A stretch of 64,000 nt of DNA from Vanilla planifolia (taxonomy: Eukaryota > Streptophyta > Magnoliopsida > Asparagales > Orchidaceae), in the NCBI GenBank assembly GCA_023846275.1, contig CM043870.1, forward strand, positions 10,983,527 through 11,047,526. Reading direction: 5' to 3'. Each line of letters starts with the position of its first letter. The first letter of the stretch is position 1. Under the pieces are notes generated by a model that was not told the DNA's origin, made no database searches, and was given only the letters and a program-made list of their open reading frames with translations. This document shows, one piece after another, positions 1 through 13,199 of this stretch. The translations under genes and the position numbers were made by a program.

Positions 1-829
1 TAAAAAAATGAAAGATAGGGAGGATAAGAACAATGGTTAGAAATAAGAGAAAAAATTCAAAATATGGAAAGAAAGTGGTTGTCCAAAGTGGAAACTACTA
101 TTCTAAATTGATGATTTTGGCAATGAGCCAAAAGAGCCACTCATCAAGGTTGTTTCTTTTAAATGACACGTTTCAAAATTAAGTCTATATAAAAATTCAT
201 AAAAGAGGTTAAAAGAGAGAAGGATTAACAATTCATGCATGTAAATTAGTACTTATTTTATGTTTCTCATTTACATGTTATGTTATGTTACATGTTAGTA
301 ATTGATCATACATATGACATGACCCAAAGTTGTAACATTTTACATATACATACATGTTTTTGCCACTAAGCTAGTGATGATTTGCTCAACATTTTTTGGC
401 CTAGAACTTTTAGGGTCAAGTGGATGCTCAACACAAGTTACTAAGGACAAACTAGTGTTAGATACATTAGTACTTAACTTTAAAGATATGTTCTTTTGCT
501 ATTAGTTGTGTAGCTACTACACAACATCCTTCACACTTGTTTTAATATAGATTGTTAGTTGCCTTATTTACTTTGGTAACATGGATTTGTTGGTATTTTG
601 TAAAGATTGTAAGAGCTTGGAAATAGGTATAATGTTATAATAAGTCACCATAATAGTGGTTTACAATATTTGATTTTTTAAAAGCTTTGAAATGGTTTAC
701 AAAATTTGATGAGAATTTAAAAGATTTTCAAGTTAAGTATACAATTTTTTTAAACCAAAGAAAAAACTAAAAGTGTTACACAATGTCATACTAAATTAAG
801 GATAGTCTAGTTTTGGGTCTCCATACGGG
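1..829 (+). mobile_element. Ty3/gypsy LTR, 3' portion (cut by window start)
   Basis: The stretch directly precedes a primer-binding-site match at 830, so it should be the downstream part of a 5' LTR. Around 360-400 it carries a 'CCACTAAGC...TTTGCTCA' segment resembling the R/U5 part of plant gypsy LTRs. No open frame of note. The left end lies outside the window. Assignment rests on the primer site and general LTR character. Confidence 0.5.
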
Positions 830-840
830 TGGTATCAGAG
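830..840 (+). other. Primer-binding site, initiator Met-tRNA type
   Basis: TGGTATCAGAG at 830-840, preceded by 'CCATACGGG', matches the usual start of plant LTR-retrotransposon primer sites complementary to the 3' end of initiator Met-tRNA. It marks the 5' LTR/internal boundary of a plus-strand element. No gag is recognisable after it. Confidence 0.6.
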
Positions 841-1139
841 TAGTTGAAGTCTTAAGATAAAAAATCATAGAAGAAAGATAACTAGGATGTCAAATTTAGA
901 AAATAATATAACCTTAGAGGCAAAACTAGTTTAGGAAAGTTTAAAAAGACATTCCAAACATGTCTACATCCTAAGATATGAAATTTAAAAAGAATTAGAC
1001 AAAGTCTGTAGTAAGCATAGGTCAACCAACCAAAAAGGAATGCACACATGTTGCATGTTTATTTTATATATTTTTAGATGTTTATTTTACATGTATTAAG
1101 CATTGCAAGAAAACTAGATTGAATGTAGAACATTAAAAA
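841..1139. other. Leader-like remnant, nothing recognised
   Basis: A/T-rich sequence following the primer site, as expected for a retrotransposon leader. No coding similarity could be read in either strand. Confidence 0.3.
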
Positions 1140-1850
1140 ATCAATAGTGTCGTGGATAGCCATATTGTACTTATGATAACAAGAATCATAAAGCATAGAA
1201 TGAATAAGAAAGAGACTTTGATCTTCAACAGTGAATATTTTATAGTAAGATAACCCAAATCTCATAAAATGATCCACATAAGATGTCATAACATCATGTA
1301 GTGTGATAACAAGGATCATATAATATGATATTCATTAGGAAGAGAAATTGAACTAGAATAGAAAAGTTCATATAACATTATGCAATTTGATTTAATGAAA
1401 AATGAACTAACGAGCATCTCATATAATATGAAAACACTGATCATAAAAGCATGATATATATCAGAAAAGTGCCCTTGACTTAAAAAAGAGAACATCATAC
1501 CACATGCTCTAGTGAGAAGGAATGTAAATAAGAAAACTAAAAACATCATACTATGTGATAACAAACCATCATATAATACAATTGGGTGAGTACAAGTGTG
1601 TATAAGTTAATTGAGAACATCATATTATATGATAACAAAACATAATATATTACAATTTAGTGAGAAATAATGACAAACTATTTAACTAAAATAATGAATA
1701 ATATGGTATGAAATATCATGCAATATGATAAAATAATATTCCATAAAAGCATGATATAATATAAGAAATTGTAGAGTAGAAAAATTGAAGAAGTGATTAA
1801 TCATATAGTATGATATCATGTATCATATAATACATCAAGAAAAAAGAAGA
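1140..1850. repeat. Degenerate short repeats (GATAACAA / CATCATATAATATGAT)
   Basis: The phrase GATAACAA followed by an ATCATATAATATGATA-like palindrome recurs near 1166, 1303, 1556 and 1632. 'CATAAAAGCATGATAT' occurs near 1443 and 1742. Spacing is irregular (about 75-300 bp), so this looks like a decayed tandem or U3 enhancer-type array, not a clean satellite. Short open frames on the minus strand here carry no recognisable domain. Confidence 0.45.
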
Positions 1851-2029
1851 ATAGAGAAGGGTCAAACAAAGTGATCAAACAATTACAAAGAGAAGTATCG
1901 TATGAGTATGATTATATACAAAAAAAAAGAGGGAGAGCAAGACGAAAGTCAAAGTAATGATAGATATATGAATTTGGAGGATGGGTTTAGGAGTTATTAA
2001 TGAACCATATTTGTATTAAAACATCACAT

Positions 2030-5000
2030 GAATCTAAGTTACTATAATGATAATATATAAGTGATAAAAATCAAGATTAGATTCATATCATAATCATACA
2101 TGTTATGTTATAAGCAAAAAGAATATCAAGTCTAACTAGATGAATATATGGTGCAACCAATTTGATGCTTAGTGACACAACAAGAATTGTAAGTACCTCC
2201 AAGACAATGTAATGTTAGGACATGTCACCATAAAAATAAGTATTCTTTCCAAGAAATGCAATAACCACATAACTAAGCAATTTTTTCAATGACAAGCCAT
2301 AACAAAGTTAGCTAATTCTTCTCTTCCAAGATATACTATCATTAGCTTAAGGGTTCTAATCCAAGGGCAATTGCATCAAATGACTATTTCCTACTAAAAT
2401 TACCCTACTTAACACAATGAAATTAGATATAAATCACTATTATTTAGTATCTAAGTATTTTTAAGATTTTCTTAAATTCTTTAAATCATTCATATAAGAA
2501 AATTATTATCATCTTAAACATTCTAAGGTAATCTCTAAACCTTGGATATAGTTTAGACAGTCAAATTAATATAAAACTTTTCCTTAATTAATTTTTTTGC
2601 CCTTAGCCATATCTAGAGTCTTATCCAAAATCATTTTATATATTTAGGTACCCTTAGGCAATGACACAAGTCATATCTTAGCTTGTCCCTTAAGCATCCT
2701 TCAAGAACATGACAACTCACTAATACATGTTCATAGGAGTCCAACATTGACTTCTTTGCCATTTGTCCTTGTTAGAGTTATTATGCCCATAAATAGTCTC
2801 TCATGAGCCACCCACACAACTCTTTAAATCACTATCTATGATGCTAACTAGTGGATTAAGAGATTATAGGGTTTCTTAATGTGTTGCCCAAATCAAACAA
2901 GCCATTCCAAGTGGTTTATGCATCATAAGAATAAGTAAATTTTCCTTTTACTGAGCAAATAATTTTCTTCTAAGGATTTGATCAAATCCTCTTCTCCTTA
3001 TCCAAGGCTTTACCCACAGACTTCTCCATCCCAAAGCCATATTCCAAGCAAGCACAAGACTCAACAAGTACTAATATCCATGATTCAATGCTAGGTTCAT
3101 ATCTAGAATTTTCATGAAAGCATCACAAGACTTATGTCTATCTGTAAGCTATTTTACTTATTTTTCACTAATTTAGGTCTTACTATGCTTTAACCATAGG
3201 CTATTAAAAACCTATATCAATCTTACTTGATCTCTTAAAAGTCTCCAACATGATATAAAATTCATGTCTCAAGATTTTCATCAAATCATAAATTGCTATC
3301 AATTATACATTAATATGACCTAATTCTTATCTAGTTGAGCCCCACCCAATTCTTCTAATATAAGACAAATTCTTAACCAACCTGGTCCTCTTCAAAATGA
3401 TCTAATAATGTTCTACTTGGTTCCTCCACTAGAAGAGGAGGACTTCACTTAACCTTATAAGCCATCTAGGTCATTTCATGGTCCAAATCAAGCTTCTTCA
3501 TGACCTAACCAAGCTATGTTTCAAGCTTGCCTAGCAAAACCAAAGCATGGAATTGCTTGGCCACAAGAATAACTAGAGTCTTAGTTAAGTTTAGATTTCT
3601 ATCTTAGTATGCAAAGTCCTTGTCAAAATTCAATTGCTCAAGAATTGTTCTCCAATTCTTTATAATGATCTCTTATGTAAATTTAAGAGTTCTTTTCAAG
3701 TCATAGTTGAAGTTAATGTTCATCACATCAAAATTAATAAGGTCTTTGTTAACATTTAAGTCCTTAAAGTAACACCAAGTGATTCATCTAGACATCACTT
3801 TCATGGAGCATGATATTCTTATAAAAATTAGAAAATAATTAGAATGTGTGTTTCCTTGAGAATCATCGACATGTGATACTTAGAATGATCTATATTAGAC
3901 CGTCACACTGGCTATGAAGTTTTATGTGCATTGACACTATTCTAAGACTTAGTGGTAATCCCACTTAATTGGACAAGGCCAGGCTATTGTACTATACTCA
4001 AACATCCTCTCCTCAGTTGTTGACACTACATTCAATGGAGGTCACCAAGCTAGTGGAATTAATAAAGAACCAATTATTAGTTCCAAAAGCTAATCGTTCC
4101 TCCATGATAGATTGTAAAACGTTCATATGTAATAATATTTAATTTCTAAAAAACAAATTAGAACTTGTTTCAAGACATTCTTAACTCATGAGGTTTTTCT
4201 AACACATTATCAAGATCATCTTGATCCACAAAATTTCATATATTGCATGAATCAACAATTAATCTCAACATGAGAGACCATTTAAAAACAATAACATAAC
4301 AACAACCTCTTAGGTAAGAGGAAAATTAAATATGCATTTCTTCTAAAAAAACTTACATAAAGAGAGCAATCAAGAGAAAATTAAAACTTGCTCTTAACAA
4401 ACACCAACAAGTGTCAATTGAGGCACATTTCATCAATTTACCATGAGGATTCATGGAAGGAAGATATTAATTCAAATGATAATATGAATCCACATGATCC
4501 AAAGGTAATTACTTAGTAGGGAAGCTATTTAATCACTTCTAATTAACTCATTTTAATCATTTGATCTTGAGGTTCAACTTACCTTGTGATTTAAGTGAAA
4601 GACTTCATGAAGAGTAAGATACTTCTTTTTCTTTCCCATAGTAGTTCTTCTTTCCCTCTATAACATTGTTAAATGGCTCAGATCTTTAGGTTAATTAGCA
4701 AGTCATTAATACATACTGGAAAAAAATTTTAATAACACTCTTAAGCTTTACCTCTATGAGTAAACTATGATAATATAATGGTCTAAAATCCTTTAATCCT
4801 TGTATAATCATTGCTAATCATTCTATTTTCCAACCCCTAGATCTGAAGCATCTAAGTTCCAATGGTTAGGATCTAGAAAACTCAATTACAAATCTTGGTT
4901 TATTTTGTACCTTTATATCGTAATGGTGTTATACAAACATTATTATGTATGATGAGCCCAATCCACTTTTGTTGACTAATACTTCCTTTAATCATAGTTA

Positions 5001-5200
5001 TATGATCCAGTATTTGTACTTGTGTGATACATTGAGCATCTTAATCACCCATCATAAACCAACGATCCCTGTGTTAGATGTTTCTCTTTGCTATATCATA
5101 CTCTTAAGATTGTTCGTATAGTATTATTAAAATATACTAGCTTTTTCAAGCTAATCAAACTTAGAATATTTTTCTTCTCTTATTATTATAGTAGTAAGAT
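2030..5200 (-). mobile_element. 3' LTR of the minus-strand gypsy fossil (LTR-G family)
   Basis: Positions 2030-2590 align with 10180-10740 of the opposite LTR. Positions 3400-5060 align with 47230-48620 further along the window. The segment holds a splice-donor-like AAGGTAAG on the minus strand at 4578-4585, at the same place as in other LTR-G copies. The right edge (the LTR start) is not visible as a clean TG, so about 5200 is an estimate from where integrase coding begins. No gene is present within it. Confidence 0.6.
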
Positions 5201-5439
5201 CAATGACTTCATACTCGCTTGATCACTTTATTATTTTCTTTCATTCATCTGATTGTTCTCAATAACATTAAGCATAAGTAGACTTCAATTTCTCAATTAC
5301 TTGTCACTAAACTCTAAAATATGCATCCATGACTCCTAGAACATATTTTAATACAATTAAAGTTCCTTAAGCTTTCTTTGATGGACATGTAATTGTTTTA
5401 TCATGTATTTCTTTAAATTTGATACATGAAAATGAACAT

Positions 5440-6330
5440 GTTTCTCAGTTAAACATTTGGCAACATAATCCTATTTGTAATTGATCCAATCTTTTCCTTA
5501 ATTTGATAGGGTCCAATGTACCAAGGACATAATTTAGAAGGCATCTAAATCTAAATAATCCTAGCATCAGCCTAACCTTAAGGAACATTTCATCTCAAAC
5601 TTCAAAACTAAAAAGTTAGTGCTTATGGTCAAAGTACTTTTTTAAATGATTTTACACAATTTACTATCCTACAATCCATGAATCTCTTTATTAGTCTTTC
5701 TATAATTTGAGGTTCAAAAGTCTATTGGATTCACCAATGGCTCAACATAATAAAGATCTAACAAAACAAAGCCTCATATAAAACCATTTCAATAGCCAAC
5801 TGGTATCTATTATTATACATAAATTCCATCAATGATAAATCCTTAAACTAGTCCAAGGACAAATACTAAACACTAAAGATTAAAAGATCCTCTAAGGTCT
5901 AAATTTTCTTCTTTTATTGCCCATTAATCTAAGGATGGTAAGCTATGTTAAATCTAAGAGTAGTGCTCATTTCCTAATGGCAGTGCTTCAAAATTGGGAT
6001 ATGAAATTTATATCACAACCTAAAATAATCACTCTAGCTATGTCATAAAAATGAATCATCTATTGCACATAAAGCTCCACCACCTTAACTATAGAATTAG
6101 TTTTCTTCATTAGAGAGAAAGTGAACTAATTTAGTTAGCCAATCCATAATAGTCTAAATCACATCATTACTTTGTTAGTCCTTGGAAAACCTAAGGCAAA
6201 ATCAATAATGATTTCATTATATCATCATGTTGGTATGGCCAAATTCTAGAGTAGACCATTGGATTTCTGATGTTCCACCTTAATCTATGATAGATTGAGC
6301 ATTTTTGAACATAATGTACCATATCATTTT
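5440..6330 (-). pseudogene. Ty3/gypsy integrase remnant
   Basis: Minus-strand reading gives pieces typical of gypsy integrase in the correct order. A zinc-finger-end region resembling 'CQQVKAEHQ' lies near 6290. A core stretch with MEFMYNNRYQ and VLYEALF (family: EFAYNNSYQ...YEALYG) lies at about 5760-5830. A C-terminal piece CPWYIGPYQIKEKIGS (family: SPRYIGPFEI) lies at about 5440-5530. It would have inserted the element's cDNA. It is broken in many places and not functional. Confidence 0.8.
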
Positions 6331-7300
6331 TTTAAAGATCTCCATCAAAGATAGGTCTTGAGGTTTCTAAACATCTTTATTCTCCAAACAGAATTGCTAA
6401 TCAACTATAAATGAAAAGTGCTTAGACTATCCCTTTTGTAACTAGGCTAACACCTCCTAAATCTCTTAGTCTTCCAATTGAAGTTCCCTTAGCTCATCTA
6501 CACAATCATCATGAATAGAAAGAGAATCGAGTTGAGCCAATAGTGATTACATTGTTAGCTTGTCCTAAAACCAACAAAAATCAAATATAGCTTCTCTAAT
6601 TGAGTCATCTACAATAAAGATGAAAGGACTGTGCTCTTACTCAGAGCATTAACTATCAAATTTTCTTTGTCCTCATAGTGTTCGAAATCTAACTCATAAT
6701 GCTCTATGAGTTTTAATCATTATCGTTACCTTAGATTAAGCTCCCTCTATGTTATAATACACCTGAGGCTTTTATGATTTGAGAGAATTTCAACCCAAAC
6801 ACCAAATAGGTAATGTTACTAAAACTTTAGTGCAAAGACAATTATTGCTAACTCCAAATTATGAGTAAAGTAATTATGCTCATGGTCATAAAACTATATG
6901 GAGGCATAGCCCACAACATAGCCAATCTGCATAAGGACTACCTTGAGGCTAATATGTTAAGAACATTTAACGCTAATGTTGAACTATCAAAACTTTCCAT
7001 AAACTGGCTGGATCTAATGAAATCTCCTCCTTTCTTAAGTTATTATATGAGGGATACTACAATTTTAGAGAAGTTAGGAAAAAACATTTGATAATATGCT
7101 ACAAGGCAAAAAGCGTTGTGCATTTCTAAAGCAACAATGGGTCTTCTCTAATCTATGGTAACCCACATCTTATTGGGAACTAAATCATATGACCTAACAA
7201 GGAAACTAAATCAAACCAAAAGAAGCATTTTAAAACTTTTGCATATAGTTACTTCTCCCTAAGAATCTCTTAATGTAGTATTTAAATGCTTAACATGTAG
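6331..7300 (-). pseudogene. RNase H / connection region of gypsy pol, strongly decayed
   Basis: The stretch lies exactly between the RT and integrase remnants, where RNase H sits in Ty3/gypsy pol, and has the expected size. I could not read a confident catalytic motif. A 76-residue plus-strand open frame at 6861-7091 is on the opposite strand to pol and is not believed. Confidence 0.5.
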
Positions 7301-7790
7301 CTATCTATTCTTGGAGTACACTAGCATGTCATTAATAAATGTAATGATAAAATGATCAACATAAGCCTGAACAACATGATTCATGAGATCCATAAACACC
7401 ACAGGTGTATTGGATAAGCTTAAAGGTAAAATTGTGAACTCATATTATTCATATTGAGTCTCGAAAGCTATCTTGGGGATGTCCTCCCTAATTCTGATAT
7501 GATGATATCTAGATCAAAGATCAATCTCTGAGAAGAAAAATGCACCCTATTATTGTTGAAGCAAATAATCTATTCAATAGTATATATTTATTTATTTTTA
7601 CTAGTCCCATTGTTGAATAATCAGTAGTTCACACATATGCACAAACTCTTATCCTTCTCTCTAATAAAGAGAAAAGGAACTACCCATGGTGAAGGACTAG
7701 GCTTGATCGAGCCCTTATTACCAAGTCCTACAACTATACCTTGAGCTCATGAAGCTCTACTAAAGCCATACGATATGGTACTTTTATAAT
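7300..7790 (-). pseudogene. Ty3/gypsy reverse transcriptase remnant
   Basis: Minus-strand translation shows VPYRMALVELHELK (family: PYRMAPAELKELK) near 7785-7743, a 'SSPWG..'-type region near 7690, YHHIRIREDIPKIAFET (family: YHQLRIREEDIPKTAF), and FINDMLVYSK at 7311-7340. The last corresponds to the FIDDILVYSK polymerase active-site box. The order and spacing are those of gypsy RT. It is decayed beyond function. Confidence 0.88.
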
Positions 7791-8239
7791 AAGAGTAGAT
7801 TTGGGCAAAATTAATGAAAAACTCTAGCTCTCTCACTAGTTGAAAACTAAGAAACACCTCTTAAAAAGCATCAAGATACTCCTTTATAATAAGGGTACAT
7901 TGTAATATTAGTGTCATAGCCTAAGAATTAGATAAGAATGTCAACCAACCAATGTAGCCTCTACAAATCAATGTTGAAGTTTCAAAGGTTGATATCATAG
8001 AAGTGTGGCGATTAATTTCAAAGCACACAAGGTCAATGAAATATGGCATCTTGATATAGACCTTCTTATGTTAACAATCAATTGCAATTCCATGCTATGT
8101 CATCCAATCCATGCCTAATATAATTTAAAATTCTAGAAGAGGTATGTATATAAGCCATGGTAGTGAATAAAAGTATCACTTATGACTCTAAATTTACCAA
8201 GAATCTCCTACTAAGAGGGTATCCTCACCATCAAAGATG

Positions 8240-8330
8240 AGTGCAACTAGCCCTTGTCACCACTAACATTCTCAAAACCAATTTCAAAGATAAAAGAATA
8301 TTATGCACTAGTATCAAATAGCATGATAAA
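8240..8330 (-). pseudogene. Retropepsin-type protease remnant
   Basis: Minus strand reads MLFDTSA at 8304-8324, matching the VLFDSGA active-site box of gypsy aspartic proteases, followed by a YSFI-like stretch (family: HSFIS). It sits between gag and RT, where the family carries protease. Only this small core is recognisable. Confidence 0.6.
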
Positions 8331-8739
8331 GCTAACCTCAAAGCAAACGAATACTAGTGATGGCATCAAATGCCTCTAAAGTACACTACTAAGTAAGTTC
8401 ATATATGTGAGGCTATCCTCTTATTGTGACTCCTCCTTAACTGATACCTTTAATCATCATCTAACCCTCTAGACAATTTTCCTTCTTATGACAAGTCTTT
8501 AAAAAAGAACAAGCATTCCCTTAATATCTACAAGCACCTCTTTGCCTTCTATCATAATGTTGACTTCCTGGGGCATATTTCCTTGATTGATCTAAGTGTC
8601 TCTCTCTAATAAAGAGGAGCTAGAATATGTTCAATCTTATCACTTCCAACAGATTACTTATATTATTTCTTATCATAGGACTCGTTATTTTTCTTATTTT
8701 TATAAGAATTAGAAATTTGCTTCTTTTTACTAGCATAAC

Positions 8740-9130
8740 ATTGAGCATTCTTATGACACTCAATTGACTCCATTGACATGGATTACTACATTATGTTAAG
8801 AAATCTTGAAAAACTTGTCATCACCAAATGTTTTTGAACTCATGTTCTAAGTCTATCAAAGAAGAGCCTATAATGATGCCCACTTGACATGGTAAGATTT
8901 GATGCATATCAAGTGATGTTGATGAAACTAGGTGCATAAAATAATACTAACATTTGGCGTTATCTCAAATGGGTACATTCACTATGAACAGAGTTTTAGT
9001 TGTCATGGGTGCATAGTAGTCCTTGAATGTAGCCATAAAATCCTCCCATGGTACCTCTCTTTTTGTGGTATACCTAAATAGAGTATAAAATTATCTATGC
9101 CACCATGTAGTTGCCTCACCATCTAATATC
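8740..9130 (-). pseudogene. Ty3/gypsy gag remnant
   Basis: Minus-strand reading gives EATTWWHR near 9115 (family: DAATWWEG) and VPWEDFMATF near 9050 (family: VPWEEFKRLF). These are the two most conserved parts of the plant Ty3/gypsy capsid (Retrotrans_gag) domain, in order and at the usual spacing. The nucleocapsid zinc knuckle expected around 8.5 kb is not readable with confidence. Confidence 0.75.
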
Positions 9131-9527
9131 ATAGCCAAAGGACAATCTTTCACTTTTCTAGTCAGCACAATGCATCAAATAACTCCAAGATGTGTGTTAT
9201 CTATTCATTAGCTACGTTGGGTCTAAAGATCCCACAAAAACATGGCATCTATCACATAGCTTCCACTAGCCAAGAATCCCCTCATGGATCCAGCTATGTT
9301 TGGGTGTCAAAGCTTGAATTGGTTGGTCTAACCTAGGCTTCACTTGGGCATGCTTATTGCCCACAAAATCTCTTATAACAATTATATGAGTCTTAACTAT
9401 ATTTGCTAAATTTATCATATCAATGGTACAAAAGGCAAAAGACTAATCATTTAAGAATTATTTTTATATTATGTAATCATATGATTTACTTTCTCCACCA
9501 TAATAATTCTAACATAGTATGCAATTG

Positions 9528-9552
9528 TATGCCGTAACTCTAACCTAGGCTA
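9528..9552 (-). other. Degenerate primer-binding site of the gypsy fossil
   Basis: The minus strand reads GTATAATAGCCTAGGTTAGAG directly after the LTR end. It resembles the GGTATCAGAGCCTAGGTTAGAG type of Met-tRNA primer site with downstream leader. It separates the LTR from gag. Confidence 0.45.
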
Positions 9553-9559
9553 TTATACT

Positions 9560-10740
9560 TCCTCTATCACACCCATTTGTTTTAACCATTGGATGCAACC
9601 AGACTTTACCCATCAGTGCATTCTTCCAATAACCTATTAACTTCCTATGCTTAATATTGAAACTAAGAGTCATGATGACCTAATTTAATCACCAAGCTTG
9701 CATGCTCCATCTATAATACACCAAGCTCTATTATCAAGAATGATCATCCTCAAAACATAGGAACTAGTTCATCCTAGGATTTGGTAACTTTCTAACTACA
9801 ATGGTGCTTACAAATTACTAGTATAACATGCAACTTAAACATAATCCATATGCATCAAATTATAGCATCCATAATAAAAAAAAGTAAAAACAACATAAAT
9901 GGTATTGAAATATCTAGTAATAAAGTTTTTTAAATAAGTTTGGAGCAACTAAAGTCCATCAATATAATTAATAATAAGCAAATCAAATTATTTCACCCTT
10001 AATTTGAAAGATCAACATCCTACCACTAAGGAAAAGCAAATAACTAGAAACATATATAACAAATCGTTGTTCTAATCATATGATCCTACACGAACTTTTC
10101 CCTCCTTAATCCTACAAGTAGAAAAGTAATGGGAGCCAAAGCCCAATAAGAAAGTCTCAAGTCATATTATAACACATGCAATCTAAGGTGCTACAATAAT
10201 AATACATTAAGTGATATAAATAAAGATAAGTTTAGTATCATTATAATACATTTCATGTAGCGTGTAGCTAGTTTTTTTTATGTATAATTAGATTAATACA
10301 TGTTGCAAGAAGTTTGATGCTTAGTGATCTACCATAATTTCAAACTACCTCTAACCCATTGTATCCCTTGTCAGCATCTATCACCATATAAATCAACATT
10401 CTTTTCCAAGATATGCTATAACTATAAAACCCAAAACATTTTTTTAAGATGTTCCATAGCTAATTAAACTAGCACTTCTTTTTCAAGGCAAGTTGTTATT
10501 GGCATGAGTGTTCTAGTCTTGTGGTCCACTATATCAAAAGACTATCTCCCACTTAAGTAATGCTACTTAACACATTGACATTAATTCAAATCACTGTCAT
10601 TTAGTATTTAAGCATTTTTATAATTTCTTAAGAATCCTTAAATAAATCATTTGAGAACCTTACTATCATTTAAAAGACTCTGGGTTTACGTCTAAACCTT
10701 AAATATAGTATGGATAATTGAATACATCCAAAAGTTTCTC
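9560..10740 (-). mobile_element. 5' LTR (3' part) of the minus-strand gypsy fossil
   Basis: Starts (plus-strand reading) with TATCACACCC, the complement of a degenerate TGACA-type LTR end. It contains the LTR-G family box around 'GAGTCATGATGACCTAATTT' at about 9668-9690. Positions 10180-10740 align with 2030-2590. Copia-related sequence begins after 10740, so the rest of this LTR is missing or displaced. Confidence 0.6.
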
Positions 10741-10779
10741 CCTTTTTATTAGACTTTACCATTAGTCTTTTTTGGATTC

Positions 10780-10998
10780 ATCATGCAACTAGCAACCATC
10801 TTCATTAAAACATTATTAATTATCATTTTCATCTAAATTGGGATATCTCTTGGAGTTATCGACCCCTTGAATGATAACAAAAAGCAGAAGTAGAAGTTAG
10901 AATTGTTCAATAAGATTAAGTTTGTTTTTTATAGTTCATTCAAATAATCTTATTTGTTTCATATTAGTTGAGTTTTTATTATTGTTGAAAGGGGGTGA
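10780..10998 (+). pseudogene. Copia internal 3' end and polypurine tract
   Basis: A GGGATATCTCTTGGAG block at about 10841 matches AGGATGTCTCTTGGAG at about 28940, which lies just after RNase H in the copia fossil at 25-29 kb. The segment ends in a purine-rich GAAAGGGGGTGA at 10987-10998, the expected polypurine tract directly before an LTR. Confidence 0.55.
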
Positions 10999-11560
10999 TT
11001 TTCATCCCATAACCCTTAAGATAGTTTGATGATATCAAAATCATGTATTTTGTTTTTAATATTTTTTTGAGTTGACATTTTAAGAATAGATAAGATAAAG
11101 TGAATTATTAACATGATGAAATGGAGTTTGATTACTAATCTCATGGGAATTTTTGGATTAAGGTCTTTAGTGGGGATAATTACATGGAGGCCTCTATTCC
11201 TGATGATGCAATAATCATCTTGGATGTTATTAAATCTTTCTTTGAATTAGATTGCTAAAACCTACAATCTTCTTCTATGACACATTAGGATTGCATTGCA
11301 TTCTTATGAATTATCTTGCTAAAACTGGTTTGTAAGACTAATAAAATTCCAAAACTACTTTAACACTTTAATAATATTTGTACAAATAATTTTGACTAAT
11401 TCCTAAACTTAGGATAACAATGGCAATGGACAAAGATAGAAGGACAAAGGAGAATGGAAAATTGTAGAAATATTTGAATTTATCTCTAATGACAACATTG
11501 TGGAAGTCATTATCTTTACAAGTATAGACAAGTAAGCATAATCTCTTCTCAGTTATTGAT
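10999..11560 (+). mobile_element. Copia LTR fragment (same family as the LTR at 29.17 kb)
   Basis: Aligns with the LTR beginning at 29172. Shared landmarks are 'AAGATAGTTTGATGATATC', 'GAGTTGACATTTTAAGAATA', and the 'TGACACATTAGGATTGCATT' / 'TTATCTTGCTAAA' region. Divergence is high, so both copies are old. The right edge is uncertain. Confidence 0.6.
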
Positions 11561-13199
11561 TTCATAATCTTTATGCTTAATGACTTATAAGTGATTCTTT
11601 GCTAAGGTTTTGGATTAGTGTGTGGAACCTTCCCTAGTTTGGATTAAATTACCATCCCTCATTAAAGGAAAACTAGAGGTGACAGTTTGAGGATGTTGGG
11701 ATTTCCAATATGGCTACCCCTTTCAACATGTTAATTAGAAAGTTTTCTTATAGTTGTCCATTCATGTAGGCAATTCATTCTACCTTCAATAGAATTAGGT
11801 TTTATAGCTCGTTCATTATGGGTCCTCTAGGAAATCATGTGTTAATGAAATTCACTAGAGAGGAAGTTTTCTATGTTGCAAGCTGCATAAAGCTTGGAAC
11901 AATATGAATGTTTTAAAAAAGAATTTTCAAAAGGCACCTTGACTTCCACTTCAATAAAGGGTCATATTTAGCACCAGTTTGGGTCTCACTAAAACATCTT
12001 TTGATTCATTCTTTAAGCAGACAGTGCTTTACTCTTTGGCTTTGGTTATTGTAACCCCATTGAAAGTGGATGCTATAATTGTCAACCTAACCTGATTGAA
12101 TGTTTCAAAAGTCTAAGTTGAGGTGGACCTACTGAAGGACTTACCCAATAGAACAAGCATTCTCAAAAGAGATGGGAATAACAAGAGCTTTTGGCAAAAA
12201 AATTAATAATACAATCTTCTTAGTCATTGTCAAGGCTACTTGAAGCATGGTCACAGCATTCTACACTACAAACACAACAAAACATAATGAAATTAAAATC
12301 TAACAACTATGATCCCAAAAGCTACAACCACATAAACAAAATAGTATCCCCATAAATCACTATTGAATGACAAACCAATAAGACAAGAAGATAAGCTATT
12401 ACATATAACAAAAATTGCCTTAGACAGAGCACCTTCATACAAAGCAACTGAATCTTAAACTCCATGCTTGCCTCCTATCATTAGAGGGAAGCACCAATGG
12501 AAGAAGCAAAAAATAAAGATGTTAAATAGTCTAAAGAGGACCCAACCACAAGACACATAACCAAAGATGATCTAACATTAGATAATGAATTACTACTTCA
12601 TACTAAAGGAATTTGGAAGGAAAAACAAATAAGAGGATTCGCTCTTTAACTATAAGGAATCACATGATAAAGACAATGATCAATTCAATGTCCAATGCAT
12701 TAAGAAATTTAGTGATGAACTTTAGGAGAAAGCTATGAAATTATTGTTATTGAAATATATCAAAGAAGATTTCAATCTAGTGTTGAGTAAACATTCAAAA
12801 ACGAAGTTGTTGCAAGAGACAAGAGAAACCATGTAGCCCTAATGGTATGCACAGAATATCTTATAACATCCAAATTATATGACAATTGATTCAAAGTAAC
12901 TAACATCCTTGTTTCGCATTAAGGGGAGAAACAAATAAAAGCTCAAATGGCTAACTAAAATATATTATTAAAAAGAAACTTAGTTGCTCTAATAGAACCA
13001 ATGGCTCATAGAAATAAAATGTCCTAATTGAAAAAATAATTAGATTTTGAGTATTGTGTAGGTAACAAGTCCAATAAAATTTTGGTACTATAGAAGAATG
13101 AACTATCTTGTCAAGTTGTGCAAGATGATAAGTAGTTAATTCATCATTCCATGACATTTAGGTTTGGAATAAAGCCACTAATTGCACTTTCATTCATGT
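11561..13199. other. Unassigned repeat-like sequence
   Basis: No domain could be read on either strand. Short open frames at 11368-11565 and 12951-13157 (minus) have no recognisable motif. Part of this may be a continuation of the copia LTR on the left or right, or an insertion in it. I see no promoter, RNA gene or terminal inverted repeat. Confidence 0.3.

Larger units (their letters stand above)
2030..10740 (-). mobile_element. Ty3/gypsy retrotransposon fossil, minus strand
   Basis: Read from right to left, the element gives LTR (9.56-10.74 kb), degenerate primer site (about 9.54 kb), gag (9.1-8.7 kb), protease (8.3 kb), RT (7.8-7.3 kb), an RNase H-sized gap and integrase (6.3-5.4 kb), then a second LTR (about 5.2-2.03 kb). 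Integrase after RNase H is the Ty3/gypsy order. The two LTRs are alignable but very diverged (compare 2155-2590 with 10310-10740). The element is heavily broken (many breaks) and old. Whether it is a chromovirus is unclear, because no chromodomain could be read. Confidence 0.8.

Noticed and set aside
1074-1564. Two minus-strand open frames of about 80 residues, hydrophobic
   Set aside because: They lie in the degenerate ATCATATAATATGAT repeat tract. Hydrophobicity follows from A/T-rich codons, with no signal or domain pattern.
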